5,864 nucleotides of DNA from an uncultured Clostridia bacterium (GTDB lineage Bacteria; Bacillota; Clostridia; Lachnospirales; Anaerotignaceae), in NCBI GenBank assembly GCA_937888765.1, contig CALASU010000098.1, positions 1 to 5,864 of the forward strand, given 5' to 3'. Positions 1 through 4,813 of the stretch are shown here, piece after piece. A program made the position numbers and the translations under genes. The notes below the pieces were generated by a model. That model had not been told where the DNA came from, ran no database searches, and worked only from the letters and a program-made list of their open reading frames with translations. The stretch's first letter is position 1; each line of letters starts with the position of its first letter.

Positions 1-97
1 TGTTCGATATTATTCGCTCAGGTTGGCACCTTCCCATCATCGGGGGTTGCCGTGGCTTCACAGGTCCTCTGTACCTCCACCACTCTGAATAAGAGAT
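1..97 (-). promoter_or_regulatory. SAM-I (S-box) riboswitch aptamer, cut by the left window edge
   Basis: Read on the minus strand, this stretch carries the S-box core in order: a P1 5' strand ending CTTATTCAGAG, then GGTGGAGG, a P2 region with GTGAAGCC, the invariant CGGCAACC, a short P3 (CCC/GGG around GATGAT), GGTGCCAA, and a P4 (TGAGCGA with TCGAACA around ATAATA). The 3' strand of P1, expected to resemble GATAAGAG, and the expression platform would lie left of position 1, so the element is partial. SAM-I riboswitches bind S-adenosylmethionine and switch off methionine or SAM biosynthesis and transport genes, usually by forming a terminator. The controlled gene is therefore outside the window to the left and cannot be named. 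It does not control the divergent HD-GYP gene, which is on the other strand. Confidence 0.92.
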
Positions 98-130
98 AAT
101 TTACAATATGGAATTTTTATATCTGTATAC

Positions 131-159
131 AAAATACCTTATTGTTCCCTTCTTGTCAA
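131..159 (-). promoter_or_regulatory. Sigma-A promoter of the riboswitch transcript
   Basis: On the minus strand a perfect -35 TTGACA (154-159) is followed after 17 nt by TATTTT (131-136) as a 4/6 match to the -10. Transcription would start near 124, about 27 nt before the aptamer begins, which fits an S-box leader. Confidence 0.7.
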
Positions 160-179
160 CCTCTTTTACAAAGATTCTA

Positions 180-204
180 TCAGACTTTCTTCGTTCAAGT
201 CTGA
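180..204. repeat. Inverted repeat between two divergent promoters (operator candidate)
   Basis: TCAGACTT (180-187) and AAGTCTGA (197-204) are perfect 8-bp inverted arms around a 9-nt centre. No T-tract follows on either strand, so it is not an intrinsic terminator. It lies upstream of both -35 boxes (minus at 154-159, plus at 248-253), so it is probably not transcribed from either. This is where a dimeric regulator could bind. The operator role is inference. Confidence 0.4.
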
Positions 205-247
205 ATAAAACCATAAAGCATCCTCTTTCCCGAACCATTGGTAATTC

Positions 248-276
248 TTGACAAATTTCCTATGAATATCTATACT
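248..276 (+). promoter_or_regulatory. Sigma-A promoter of the HD-GYP gene
   Basis: TTGACA (248-253, perfect -35), a 17-nt spacer, then TATACT (271-276, 5/6 match to the -10). The start point would be near 283, giving a leader of about 65 nt before the ATG at 348. No riboswitch, including a c-di-GMP one, is recognisable in that leader. Confidence 0.78.
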
Positions 277-347
277 TTTGTATATCTACTTAACTTAAAT
301 ATACCGACTATATATAGATTTCCATTTTGTATTTAAGGAGTCCTTTT

Positions 348-1418
348 ATGCGTAAATTAGATATTTCAGAACTGCTTCCGGGAATGGTTGTTGCCGAAAA
401 CGTGATGACATTCCGTAATGAACTGCTTTATCCTGCAGGATACCGTCTAACAGCAAAAGCTATTACAAAATTAAGATTTTATTCCATTCCTTTTATCTGC
501 ATAGAAGATGAGAACGACCATTTTTCCTATGAAGACATGAAGACCTATTCTGAACGTGTACGAAGCACACCTGAATTTCAACGTTTCGCAGAAGAATTCG
601 AAAAAGATGTTTATAAATTCAAAAATGCCTTAAATGACGTTGTTGAAAAAAATGCCCCTTTGGATATTAATGATCTGCTGCAGGATACACTTGCCCTGCT
701 CCATACCTCCAGTCAGAATGTACATATTTTTGAAATGATTAACAATATGCGGCAATACGATGATTCCACTTATGCCCACAGCATTAATGTAGGATTAATC
801 GCTAATGTTATTGGTACCTGGCTTGGAATGAGTGAAAAAGATACTTTACTGCTCACCCAGTGTGGTCTGCTTCATGACATCGGAAAGCTTCGTATTCCGG
901 ATTCCATTATAAAGAAACCCGGAAAATTAACCGATGCCGAATTCAATATAGTAAAAACACATCCCTATGCCGGTTACGAAATTTTGTCCAAACAAAAAAT
1001 GAATCCGCATATTATTAATTCAGCCATGATGCATCATGAACGTTGCGATGGAACCGGTTATCCATTTGGTCTTACTGCAGAAAAAATTGACAATTTCGCA
1101 AAAATAATTTCTATCGCCGATGTTTACGATGCCATGACTTCCGCCAGAGTTTATCGCGGAGCCATGTGTCCTTTCAAAGTAATTGAAATTTTCGAAAAGG
1201 AAGGTCTGCAGAAATACGATACAAAATTTATTCTTACTTTCATTGAAAACGTATTGAATACATATATTCAAAGCCGTATACGCTTAAGCGATGGCCGTAC
1301 CGGCGAAGTTATCATGATCAACAAGCATAAACTTTCACGTCCTCTGATACGCAGTGGTTCCAGCTATATCGATTTAAGTAAAGAACCTGATGCTATTTAT
1401 ATAGAAGAAATTATTTAA
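348..1418 (+). CDS. HD-GYP domain protein, probable c-di-GMP phosphodiesterase
   Basis: A 356-residue soluble protein of the HD-GYP family, which hydrolyses the second messenger cyclic di-GMP. Residues 1-60 form the short N-terminal module often found in clostridial HD-GYP proteins (LLPGMVVAENV, then LYPAGYRLTAKAITKL). The catalytic domain covers about 140-305. It shows H144, the H176-D177 pair in LLHDIGKLRIP, H205 in KTHP, the H229-H230 pair, the signature DGTGYP at 234-239, and D258 in IADVYDAMTSARVYR. All expected metal ligands and the GYP motif are present, so it should be active. A small C-terminal extension (about 310-356) contains RLSDGRTGEV, a common tail in this family. There is no receiver domain or membrane segment, so the input signal is unknown. 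The start at 348 is chosen because AAGGAG (335-340) sits 7 nt upstream; an in-frame TTG at 327 lacks such a site. Codons are richer in A/T than in the genes at the right end. Family assignment is secure; the physiological role is inferred. Confidence 0.92.
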   Translation: MRKLDISELLPGMVVAENVMTFRNELLYPAGYRLTAKAITKLRFYSIPFICIEDENDHFSYEDMKTYSERVRSTPEFQRFAEEFEKDVYKFKNALNDVVEKNAPLDINDLLQDTLALLHTSSQNVHIFEMINNMRQYDDSTYAHSINVGLIANVIGTWLGMSEKDTLLLTQCGLLHDIGKLRIPDSIIKKPGKLTDAEFNIVKTHPYAGYEILSKQKMNPHIINSAMMHHERCDGTGYPFGLTAEKIDNFAKIISIADVYDAMTSARVYRGAMCPFKVIEIFEKEGLQKYDTKFILTFIENVLNTYIQSRIRLSDGRTGEVIMINKHKLSRPLIRSGSSYIDLSKEPDAIYIEEII

Positions 1419-1438
1419 CCCCTGGTAAATCTTTTATT

Positions 1439-1468
1439 AAAAAAAGTCGCATCCCTGCGACTTTTTTT
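1439..1468. terminator. Bidirectional intrinsic terminator between HD-GYP gene and murA
   Basis: A stem GTCGCA (1446-1451) / TGCGAC (1456-1461) with loop TCCC is flanked by A7 on the left (1439-1445) and T7 on the right (1462-1468), so it works in both directions. It ends the plus-strand HD-GYP transcript 20 nt past its stop and the minus-strand murA transcript right at its stop codon, which overlaps the T-tract (stop complement at 1467-1469). Confidence 0.93.
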
Positions 1469-2759
1469 AACTTACCTTTAATTTAAATTTCTGTATATCT
1501 CTTTCCGATTCTACCATTTCAATCTGCGCTCCCAGACTCTGAAGCTTCAATTCAAAATCTTCATACCCTCGTTGAATATAATGAATATCATCAATCAAAG
1601 AAAATCCTTCCGCTGCCAGACCGGCCATAACCAGGGCTGCACCTGCACGAAGATCCGGAGCACTCATACTGGCACCGGTATACTTTTCCACTCCCATAAT
1701 AATTGCTGTATTGCCTTCTACTTTAATATTCGCACCCATTCTGGTCAGCTCATCTACATAACGGAATCTGTTTTCAAAGATACTCTCTGTCACAATACTT
1801 GTTCCACGGGACAAAGCTAAAGCCACCGCCATCTGCGGCTGCATATCCGTAGGGAATCCCGGATATGGCAGTGTTTTTACATGGGTATGCACCAATGGTT
1901 TTGAAGCCACTACTCTGACTGCATCATCCGATGCTTCCACCTCACATCCTATTTCAATCAGTTTCGCGGTAATGGATTCTAAATGCTTTGGAATCACATT
2001 TTTCACCGTAATATCCCCTTTCGTCACTGCTGCTGCAAACATAAAAGTTCCTGCTTCAATCTGATCCGGAATAATTGCATATTCAGTTTTATGAAGTTTA
2101 TTCACACCTTTGATACGAATAACATCTGTACCCGCACCCTTAATATTGGCACCCATACTGTTCAAAAAGTTGGCTAAATCTACCACATGGGGTTCTTTTG
2201 CCGCATTTTCAATCGTCGTCACGCCTTCTGCCATAGTTGCCGCCAGCATCACGTTAATGGTTGCTCCTACACTCACCTGATCCATATAAATCACAGTACC
2301 GATCAGTTTATCCGCATATGCCTTTACCATGCCGTCTTCTTCCACCACAGTTGCCCCCAGTGCACGGAAGCCCTTCAGGTGCAGGTCGATGGGACGTTTG
2401 CCGAAGTTGCAGCCGCCGGGCATTGCCACTTCTGCTTTTTTGTAACGTGCCAGCAATGCACCGATCAGATAATAGGAAGCACGCATTCTCTGTACGCCTT
2501 CAAAGGTTGCCTGATGGCTTACCCCGTCATTACAGTCAATTTCCAGTGTATGGCTATCCACAAATCTGCATTTGCCGCCCATTTCTTCAATGGTATGGCA
2601 GATATTTCTTACATCTTCGATATTGGGCAGATTTTCCAGTACACTCACACCTGTAGCCATAACTGCTGCAGGAATGACTGCCACTGCCGCATTTTTCGCC
2701 CCGCTGATGGAAACTTCGCCATGCAGCTTTCTGCGGCCTCTTACAACCAATTTATCCAT
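1467..2759 (-). CDS. murA: UDP-N-acetylglucosamine 1-carboxyvinyltransferase (MurA)
   Basis: Cytoplasmic enzyme of 430 residues that transfers enolpyruvate from phosphoenolpyruvate to UDP-GlcNAc, the first committed step of peptidoglycan precursor synthesis. Catalytic landmarks are intact: K22-N23 in ISGAKNAA, C117 in PGGCNFGKRPIDLH (the PEP- and fosfomycin-reactive cysteine) with R122 five residues later, D305 in GFPTDMQ, D369-R371 in APDLRAGAA, and R397 in IHYIQRGYE. Having Cys rather than Asp at 117 predicts fosfomycin sensitivity at the target level. Length is typical. The start fits the family N-terminus (MDKLVVRG). A GAGAGGA site (2772-2778) lies upstream, though its 12-nt spacing is rather long. 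Many Bacillota carry two MurA paralogues; which one this is cannot be decided here. It has its own promoter and terminator and looks monocistronic. The coding GC is uneven: about 62% at 2341-2400 against about 30% at 2041-2100. Confidence 0.97.
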   Translation of the reverse strand: MDKLVVRGRRKLHGEVSISGAKNAAVAVIPAAVMATGVSVLENLPNIEDVRNICHTIEEMGGKCRFVDSHTLEIDCNDGVSHQATFEGVQRMRASYYLIGALLARYKKAEVAMPGGCNFGKRPIDLHLKGFRALGATVVEEDGMVKAYADKLIGTVIYMDQVSVGATINVMLAATMAEGVTTIENAAKEPHVVDLANFLNSMGANIKGAGTDVIRIKGVNKLHKTEYAIIPDQIEAGTFMFAAAVTKGDITVKNVIPKHLESITAKLIEIGCEVEASDDAVRVVASKPLVHTHVKTLPYPGFPTDMQPQMAVALALSRGTSIVTESIFENRFRYVDELTRMGANIKVEGNTAIIMGVEKYTGASMSAPDLRAGAALVMAGLAAEGFSLIDDIHYIQRGYEDFELKLQSLGAQIEMVESERDIQKFKLKVS

Positions 2760-2824
2760 AAATTATTTTCATCCTCTCAATCCGTAAAAACAAAAAAAGG
2801 ACAATATATCTTTTCCATACTTTC

Positions 2825-2841
2825 AAACCGCCCTGCGGTTT
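2825..2841 (-). other. Triloop hairpin in the murA leader
   Basis: A perfect 7-bp inverted repeat, AAACCGC (2825-2831) and GCGGTTT (2835-2841), closes a 3-nt loop inside the predicted murA 5' leader. On the minus strand no T-tract follows it, so it is not a terminator for murA. On the plus strand T5 follows and it would resemble a weak terminator, but no plus-strand gene lies upstream. Its role is unknown; an mRNA stability or antisense-blocking role is only a guess. Confidence 0.5.
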
Positions 2842-2888
2842 TTCAAAAAACAGTCAGTATTCTGTATATTTCGCCCTATAACATTCAG

Positions 2889-2917
2889 ATTATATCACGA
2901 AATCCCCGCAATGCAAA
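2889..2917 (-). promoter_or_regulatory. Extended -10 promoter of murA
   Basis: On the minus strand, TTTGCA (2912-2917, 4/6 match to the -35), a 17-nt spacer, and a perfect TATAAT (2889-2894) preceded by TGA, which gives the extended -10 form TGnTATAAT. Transcription would start near 2882, leaving a leader of about 120 nt before the murA ATG. It begins 14 bp past the GC-rich hairpin block. Confidence 0.75.
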
Positions 2918-2930
2918 GGTTTTTTTTTAT

Positions 2931-3082
2931 TTGAGGGCGCTGCCCTCAAGCTCCCGTCAAGGGGGACTGGTCAGGCATCTTCCTTTTCAGGAAGACGGCT
3001 TCGCCGCCGCCTTAATCTTGGCGGTGCCTACGCCCTTGGAACCCTATACGCAGAAACTACGTTTCTGCAAACCGCTTTTTTT
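2931..3082. repeat. GC-rich structured intergenic element with a four-way junction
   Basis: No plausible gene is seen here. About 59% of bases at 2931-3068 are G or C, against AT-rich flanks. Inverted repeats tile it. Left: TTGAGGGC/GCCCTCAA (2931-2949, loop GCT). Centre: closing stem AGGCA (2973-2977) with TGCCT (3025-3029), enclosing TCTTCC/GGAAGA (2978-2995), CGGC/GCCG (2996-3006) and CCGCC/GGCGG (3007-3024) directly abutting. An outer stem CAAGGG (2958-2963) pairs with CCCTTG (3033-3038). Right: GCAGAAAC/GTTTCTGC (3050-3068, loop TAC). A poly-T run ends it at 3076-3082. It lies after the stop of the minus-strand regulator gene and just before the murA promoter. Candidates are a dispersed mosaic repeat, a non-autonomous mobile element, or a structured 3' UTR or small RNA. 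I do not recognise a named family. Confidence 0.6.
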
Positions 3083-3096
3083 CATACAAATATAAA

Positions 3097-3960
3097 TCAG
3101 AATAATCCAACTTTAGACAGATAGCGGTCGATCAGTTTCAGCTTTGCCTCGGTAGAATACCCCATTTTTTTACTGATAAAGGAGCAGAGCAGTTCCATCG
3201 TAAACAGCACACCCACATAGGAATTAAAGAAAGTATTGCTCTCCACACTGACAGTCAGCAGCTGTGTGGCATACTGTGCCAGAGGGGAACTTGCCTTATC
3301 TGTAATCAGAATGATCTTCGCCCCTGCTTCATATGCCATCTGTGCCGCCAGCAGATCCATTTCCGAATATCTGGGGAAGCTGACAGCAATAATGCAGTCA
3401 TTTTCCGTAATATCACAAAGATGGTCAATCACATTCAGTGCAGGGTGTGAGGTTTCGTATACATCGGGCAGAAGATGCTTCAATAATAGCAGAAGCATAT
3501 CTCCGATACAGCTGTTGGCACGGGAAGTTACGATAAATTTTCGTTTACTCCCTACGATCAGCCCCGCCGCCCGCTCAAAATCAATCGTATCGTTATTATC
3601 CACACAGGACTCCAGATTCTGCATCACATTGGAAAAATAACTTTCCATAATGTTGTTTTCATCCAACTTGCCGATGCTCAGCTTCAGCCGCTCCGACGGC
3701 ACTGTGATCTGTTCGGAAACGCTGTTTTTCCGCTCCGTATACATCTTTCTGATAGCTTTCTGGAAATCCATAAAGCCCGTATAACCAAGCGTTCTTGTAA
3801 AGCGGATCACCGAAGAATCACTGATGCACAGCCTCTTTGCGATTTCCGTAGAAGTAATAAAGCAGGCTTCCGCAAAATGATCCAGCACAAATTCTGCAAT
3901 GAGCTTTTCTTTTTTCGTCAGTTTTACGCCCATCAACTGGGCTCGCAATTCCTCAGTCAT
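3097..3960 (-). CDS. MurR/RpiR family transcriptional regulator (HTH plus SIS domain)
   Basis: A 287-residue DNA-binding regulator. Residues 1-75 form the RpiR-type N-terminal winged helix-turn-helix domain, with the helix region STEIAKRLCISDSSVIRFTR (37-56) followed by LGYTGFMDFQ. A linker (about 76-125) leads to a C-terminal SIS (sugar isomerase) domain at about 130-265, recognised by the typical SFPRYS motif (194-199), then GAKIILITD with SPLAQ. SIS domains in this family bind phosphosugars such as glucose-6-P, MurNAc-6-P or GlcN-6-P and adjust DNA binding; the ligand here cannot be deduced. The first SIS loop (TSRANSC, 145-151) lacks the usual glycine. The ATG start is supported by AGGGGGA (3968-3974) 7 nt upstream; a second Met at residue 10 lacks comparable support. 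It is followed by a structured spacer and then murA, and is divergent from the membrane protein gene. No catabolic sugar operon adjoins it. The target genes are unknown. Confidence 0.9.
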   Translation of the reverse strand: MTEELRAQLMGVKLTKKEKLIAEFVLDHFAEACFITSTEIAKRLCISDSSVIRFTRTLGYTGFMDFQKAIRKMYTERKNSVSEQITVPSERLKLSIGKLDENNIMESYFSNVMQNLESCVDNNDTIDFERAAGLIVGSKRKFIVTSRANSCIGDMLLLLLKHLLPDVYETSHPALNVIDHLCDITENDCIIAVSFPRYSEMDLLAAQMAYEAGAKIILITDKASSPLAQYATQLLTVSVESNTFFNSYVGVLFTMELLCSFISKKMGYSTEAKLKLIDRYLSKVGLF

Positions 3961-4022
3961 ACAGCTTTCCCCCTTTTCCGCCTGATTTTTTCAACAAATA
4001 TATCAATACTGTTTTCATTTCC

Positions 4023-4060
4023 TTTGCAATCATTGAATCATAGGAAACAAAATTTTGCAA
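4023..4060. promoter_or_regulatory. Paired TTTGCAA sites upstream of the RpiR-family gene
   Basis: TTTGCAA occurs at 4023-4029 and 4054-4060, 31 bp apart, close to three helical turns. The second copy is part of a small palindrome, TTTGC-AA-GCAAA. They bracket the weak candidate -10 of the regulator gene. Autoregulatory binding sites are possible, but such short motifs can arise by chance in AT-rich DNA. Confidence 0.25.
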
Positions 4061-4064
4061 GCAA
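4037..4064 (-). promoter_or_regulatory. Weak candidate promoter for the RpiR-family gene
   Basis: On the minus strand TTGCTT (4059-4064) and TATGAT (4037-4042, 5/6 match to the -10) are separated by 16 nt, giving a leader of about 70 nt. The -35 matches only in TTG, so the call is tentative, but some promoter is required in this divergent spacer. Confidence 0.35.
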
Positions 4065-4150
4065 ATCCCCTGTTTTTATACAATTTTACAGGAAAAAGTA
4101 CAGTTTCCACCTTCTCTCAAAATACCGGGCAAAAAAACACAGATTCTTTA

Positions 4151-4179
4151 TTGTGCCGGGAAAAAGAATACGGTATAAT
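4151..4179 (+). promoter_or_regulatory. Promoter of the membrane protein-rsmA transcript, with overlapping dyad
   Basis: A perfect TATAAT (4174-4179) lies 17 nt after TTGTGC (4151-4156, matching the -35 in its TTG). The start would be near 4186. Inverted arms ATTCTTT (4143-4149) and AAAGAAT (4163-4169) straddle the -35 and could be an operator. A second TATAAT at 4216-4221 has only a poorly spaced -35 (TTGCAT, 15 nt away), so it is a weaker alternative. The rest of the 3961-4278 spacer shows no gene. Confidence 0.62.
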
Positions 4180-4228
4180 AACTGCGGCGTATCATTGCAT
4201 ACAGTATATTGTTTATATAATCATGCGT

Positions 4229-4250
4229 TTTTCTGCTCTATTGCAGAAAA
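4229..4250 (+). other. Leader hairpin upstream of the membrane protein gene
   Basis: TTTTCTGC (4229-4236) and GCAGAAAA (4243-4250) form a perfect 8-bp stem around TCTATT, 14 nt before the Shine-Dalgarno sequence at 4265. Only a few T residues follow (CTATTTTTC), so premature termination would be weak at best. It may stabilise the mRNA or influence translation; function unknown. Confidence 0.45.
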
Positions 4251-4264
4251 CAAATCTATTTTTC

Positions 4265-4270
4265 AGGAGG
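4265..4270 (+). promoter_or_regulatory. Ribosome binding site that fixes a TTG start
   Basis: A perfect AGGAGG is followed 8 nt later by TTG at 4279. No ATG or GTG in frame lies close downstream of it, so this site decides the start. The open frame runs further upstream to 3877, but that part overlaps the divergent promoters and has no family match. Confidence 0.88.
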
Positions 4271-4278
4271 AGATTATT

Positions 4279-4776
4279 TTGGCTGAAACCTTAGCAAATT
4301 GGTTTGTAGAAACCCTTTCCGGCAGTATGGCAAAGGAACTGATCGTATTCATCGTTTCCCTGATGCCTATTCTGGAACTGAGAGGCGGTATTATCGCAGG
4401 CTTTGCCATGCAGATGGAATGGCTGCCCACATTTATCATTGCCTTTATCGGCAATCTGCTGCCCATTCCCTTTATTCTGCTGTTTATCCGCTTTATTTTC
4501 AAAGTACTGAAAAAAACACCCATGCGCGGCGTTGTGGAATGGTGTGAAAAAAGAGCAGATGCAAAAAGTGACCAGATCAGAAAATATGCCTACTGGGGTG
4601 TATATCTGTTTGTAGCTGTCCCTCTGCCCGGCACAGGCGCATGGATGGGCGCACTCATCAGTGCACTGTTGAACATGGATGCGAAAAAAACATTCCCCGT
4701 CATCACACTTGGTATTTTAACAGCGGGCATCATTGTTTCCGTACTGAGCTTCGGCGTACTTGGCAGTATTTTTTAA
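4279..4776 (+). CDS. Small multi-drug export family membrane protein (COG2426 type)
   Basis: A 165-residue integral membrane protein of the family labelled 'putative small multi-drug export protein' (Pfam Sm_multidrug_ex, COG2426). Despite the label, a transport function is poorly established. Hydrophobic segments lie at about 20-42, 48-77, 103-132 and 138-162. Two family motifs are clear: ELRGGI (33-38) at the end of the first segment and PLPGTGAWMGA (115-125), both likely to form re-entrant or functional loops. Between them is a positively charged cytoplasmic loop (about 77-102). Length is normal for the family. Translation starts at TTG, set by AGGAGG 8 nt upstream. rsmA follows after 37 nt with no terminator and no convincing promoter between them, so the two are probably co-transcribed. 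Substrate and role are unknown; a distant resemblance to DedA-like proteins is possible but not shown. Confidence 0.85.
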   Translation: MAETLANWFVETLSGSMAKELIVFIVSLMPILELRGGIIAGFAMQMEWLPTFIIAFIGNLLPIPFILLFIRFIFKVLKKTPMRGVVEWCEKRADAKSDQIRKYAYWGVYLFVAVPLPGTGAWMGALISALLNMDAKKTFPVITLGILTAGIIVSVLSFGVLGSIF

Positions 4777-4813
4777 TTTTGTGGATTGTTAACTTATATT
4801 ATAGGAGGAACTC

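Noticed and set aside
327..347. TTG at 327 as start of the HD-GYP protein
   Set aside because: The Shine-Dalgarno at 335-340 would lie inside the coding sequence; it is correctly spaced for ATG 348, where the family N-terminus begins.
1..347. SAM riboswitch as regulator of the HD-GYP gene
   Set aside because: The aptamer reads only on the minus strand and lies upstream of the plus-strand promoter, so it is not in the HD-GYP mRNA.
2931..3082. CRISPR array or tRNA in the hairpin island
   Set aside because: The stems differ in sequence, there are no equal-length repeats with spacers, and no tRNA cloverleaf features such as a T-loop or anticodon arm are seen.
2187..3095. Long plus-strand open frame (302 codons) opposite murA and its spacer
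   Set aside because: It is the antisense shadow of murA, rich in His, Cys and Phe with no domain resemblance, and has no ribosome binding site; it also runs through the hairpin island.
4081..4160. Imperfect stem between CCGGGCA near 4126 and TGCCGG near 4154
   Set aside because: It needs a bulge and a large A-rich internal loop; weak evidence compared with the promoter in the same place.
3877..4278. Upstream extension of the membrane protein frame beginning at an ATG at 3877
   Set aside because: It overlaps the divergent regulator gene and both promoters, lacks family similarity, and the AGGAGG site points clearly to TTG 4279.
4777..4813. Separate promoter for rsmA in the 37-nt gap
   Set aside because: TATATT/TATTAT-like bases exist, but they would leave almost no leader before the Shine-Dalgarno and no good -35 is spaced correctly.
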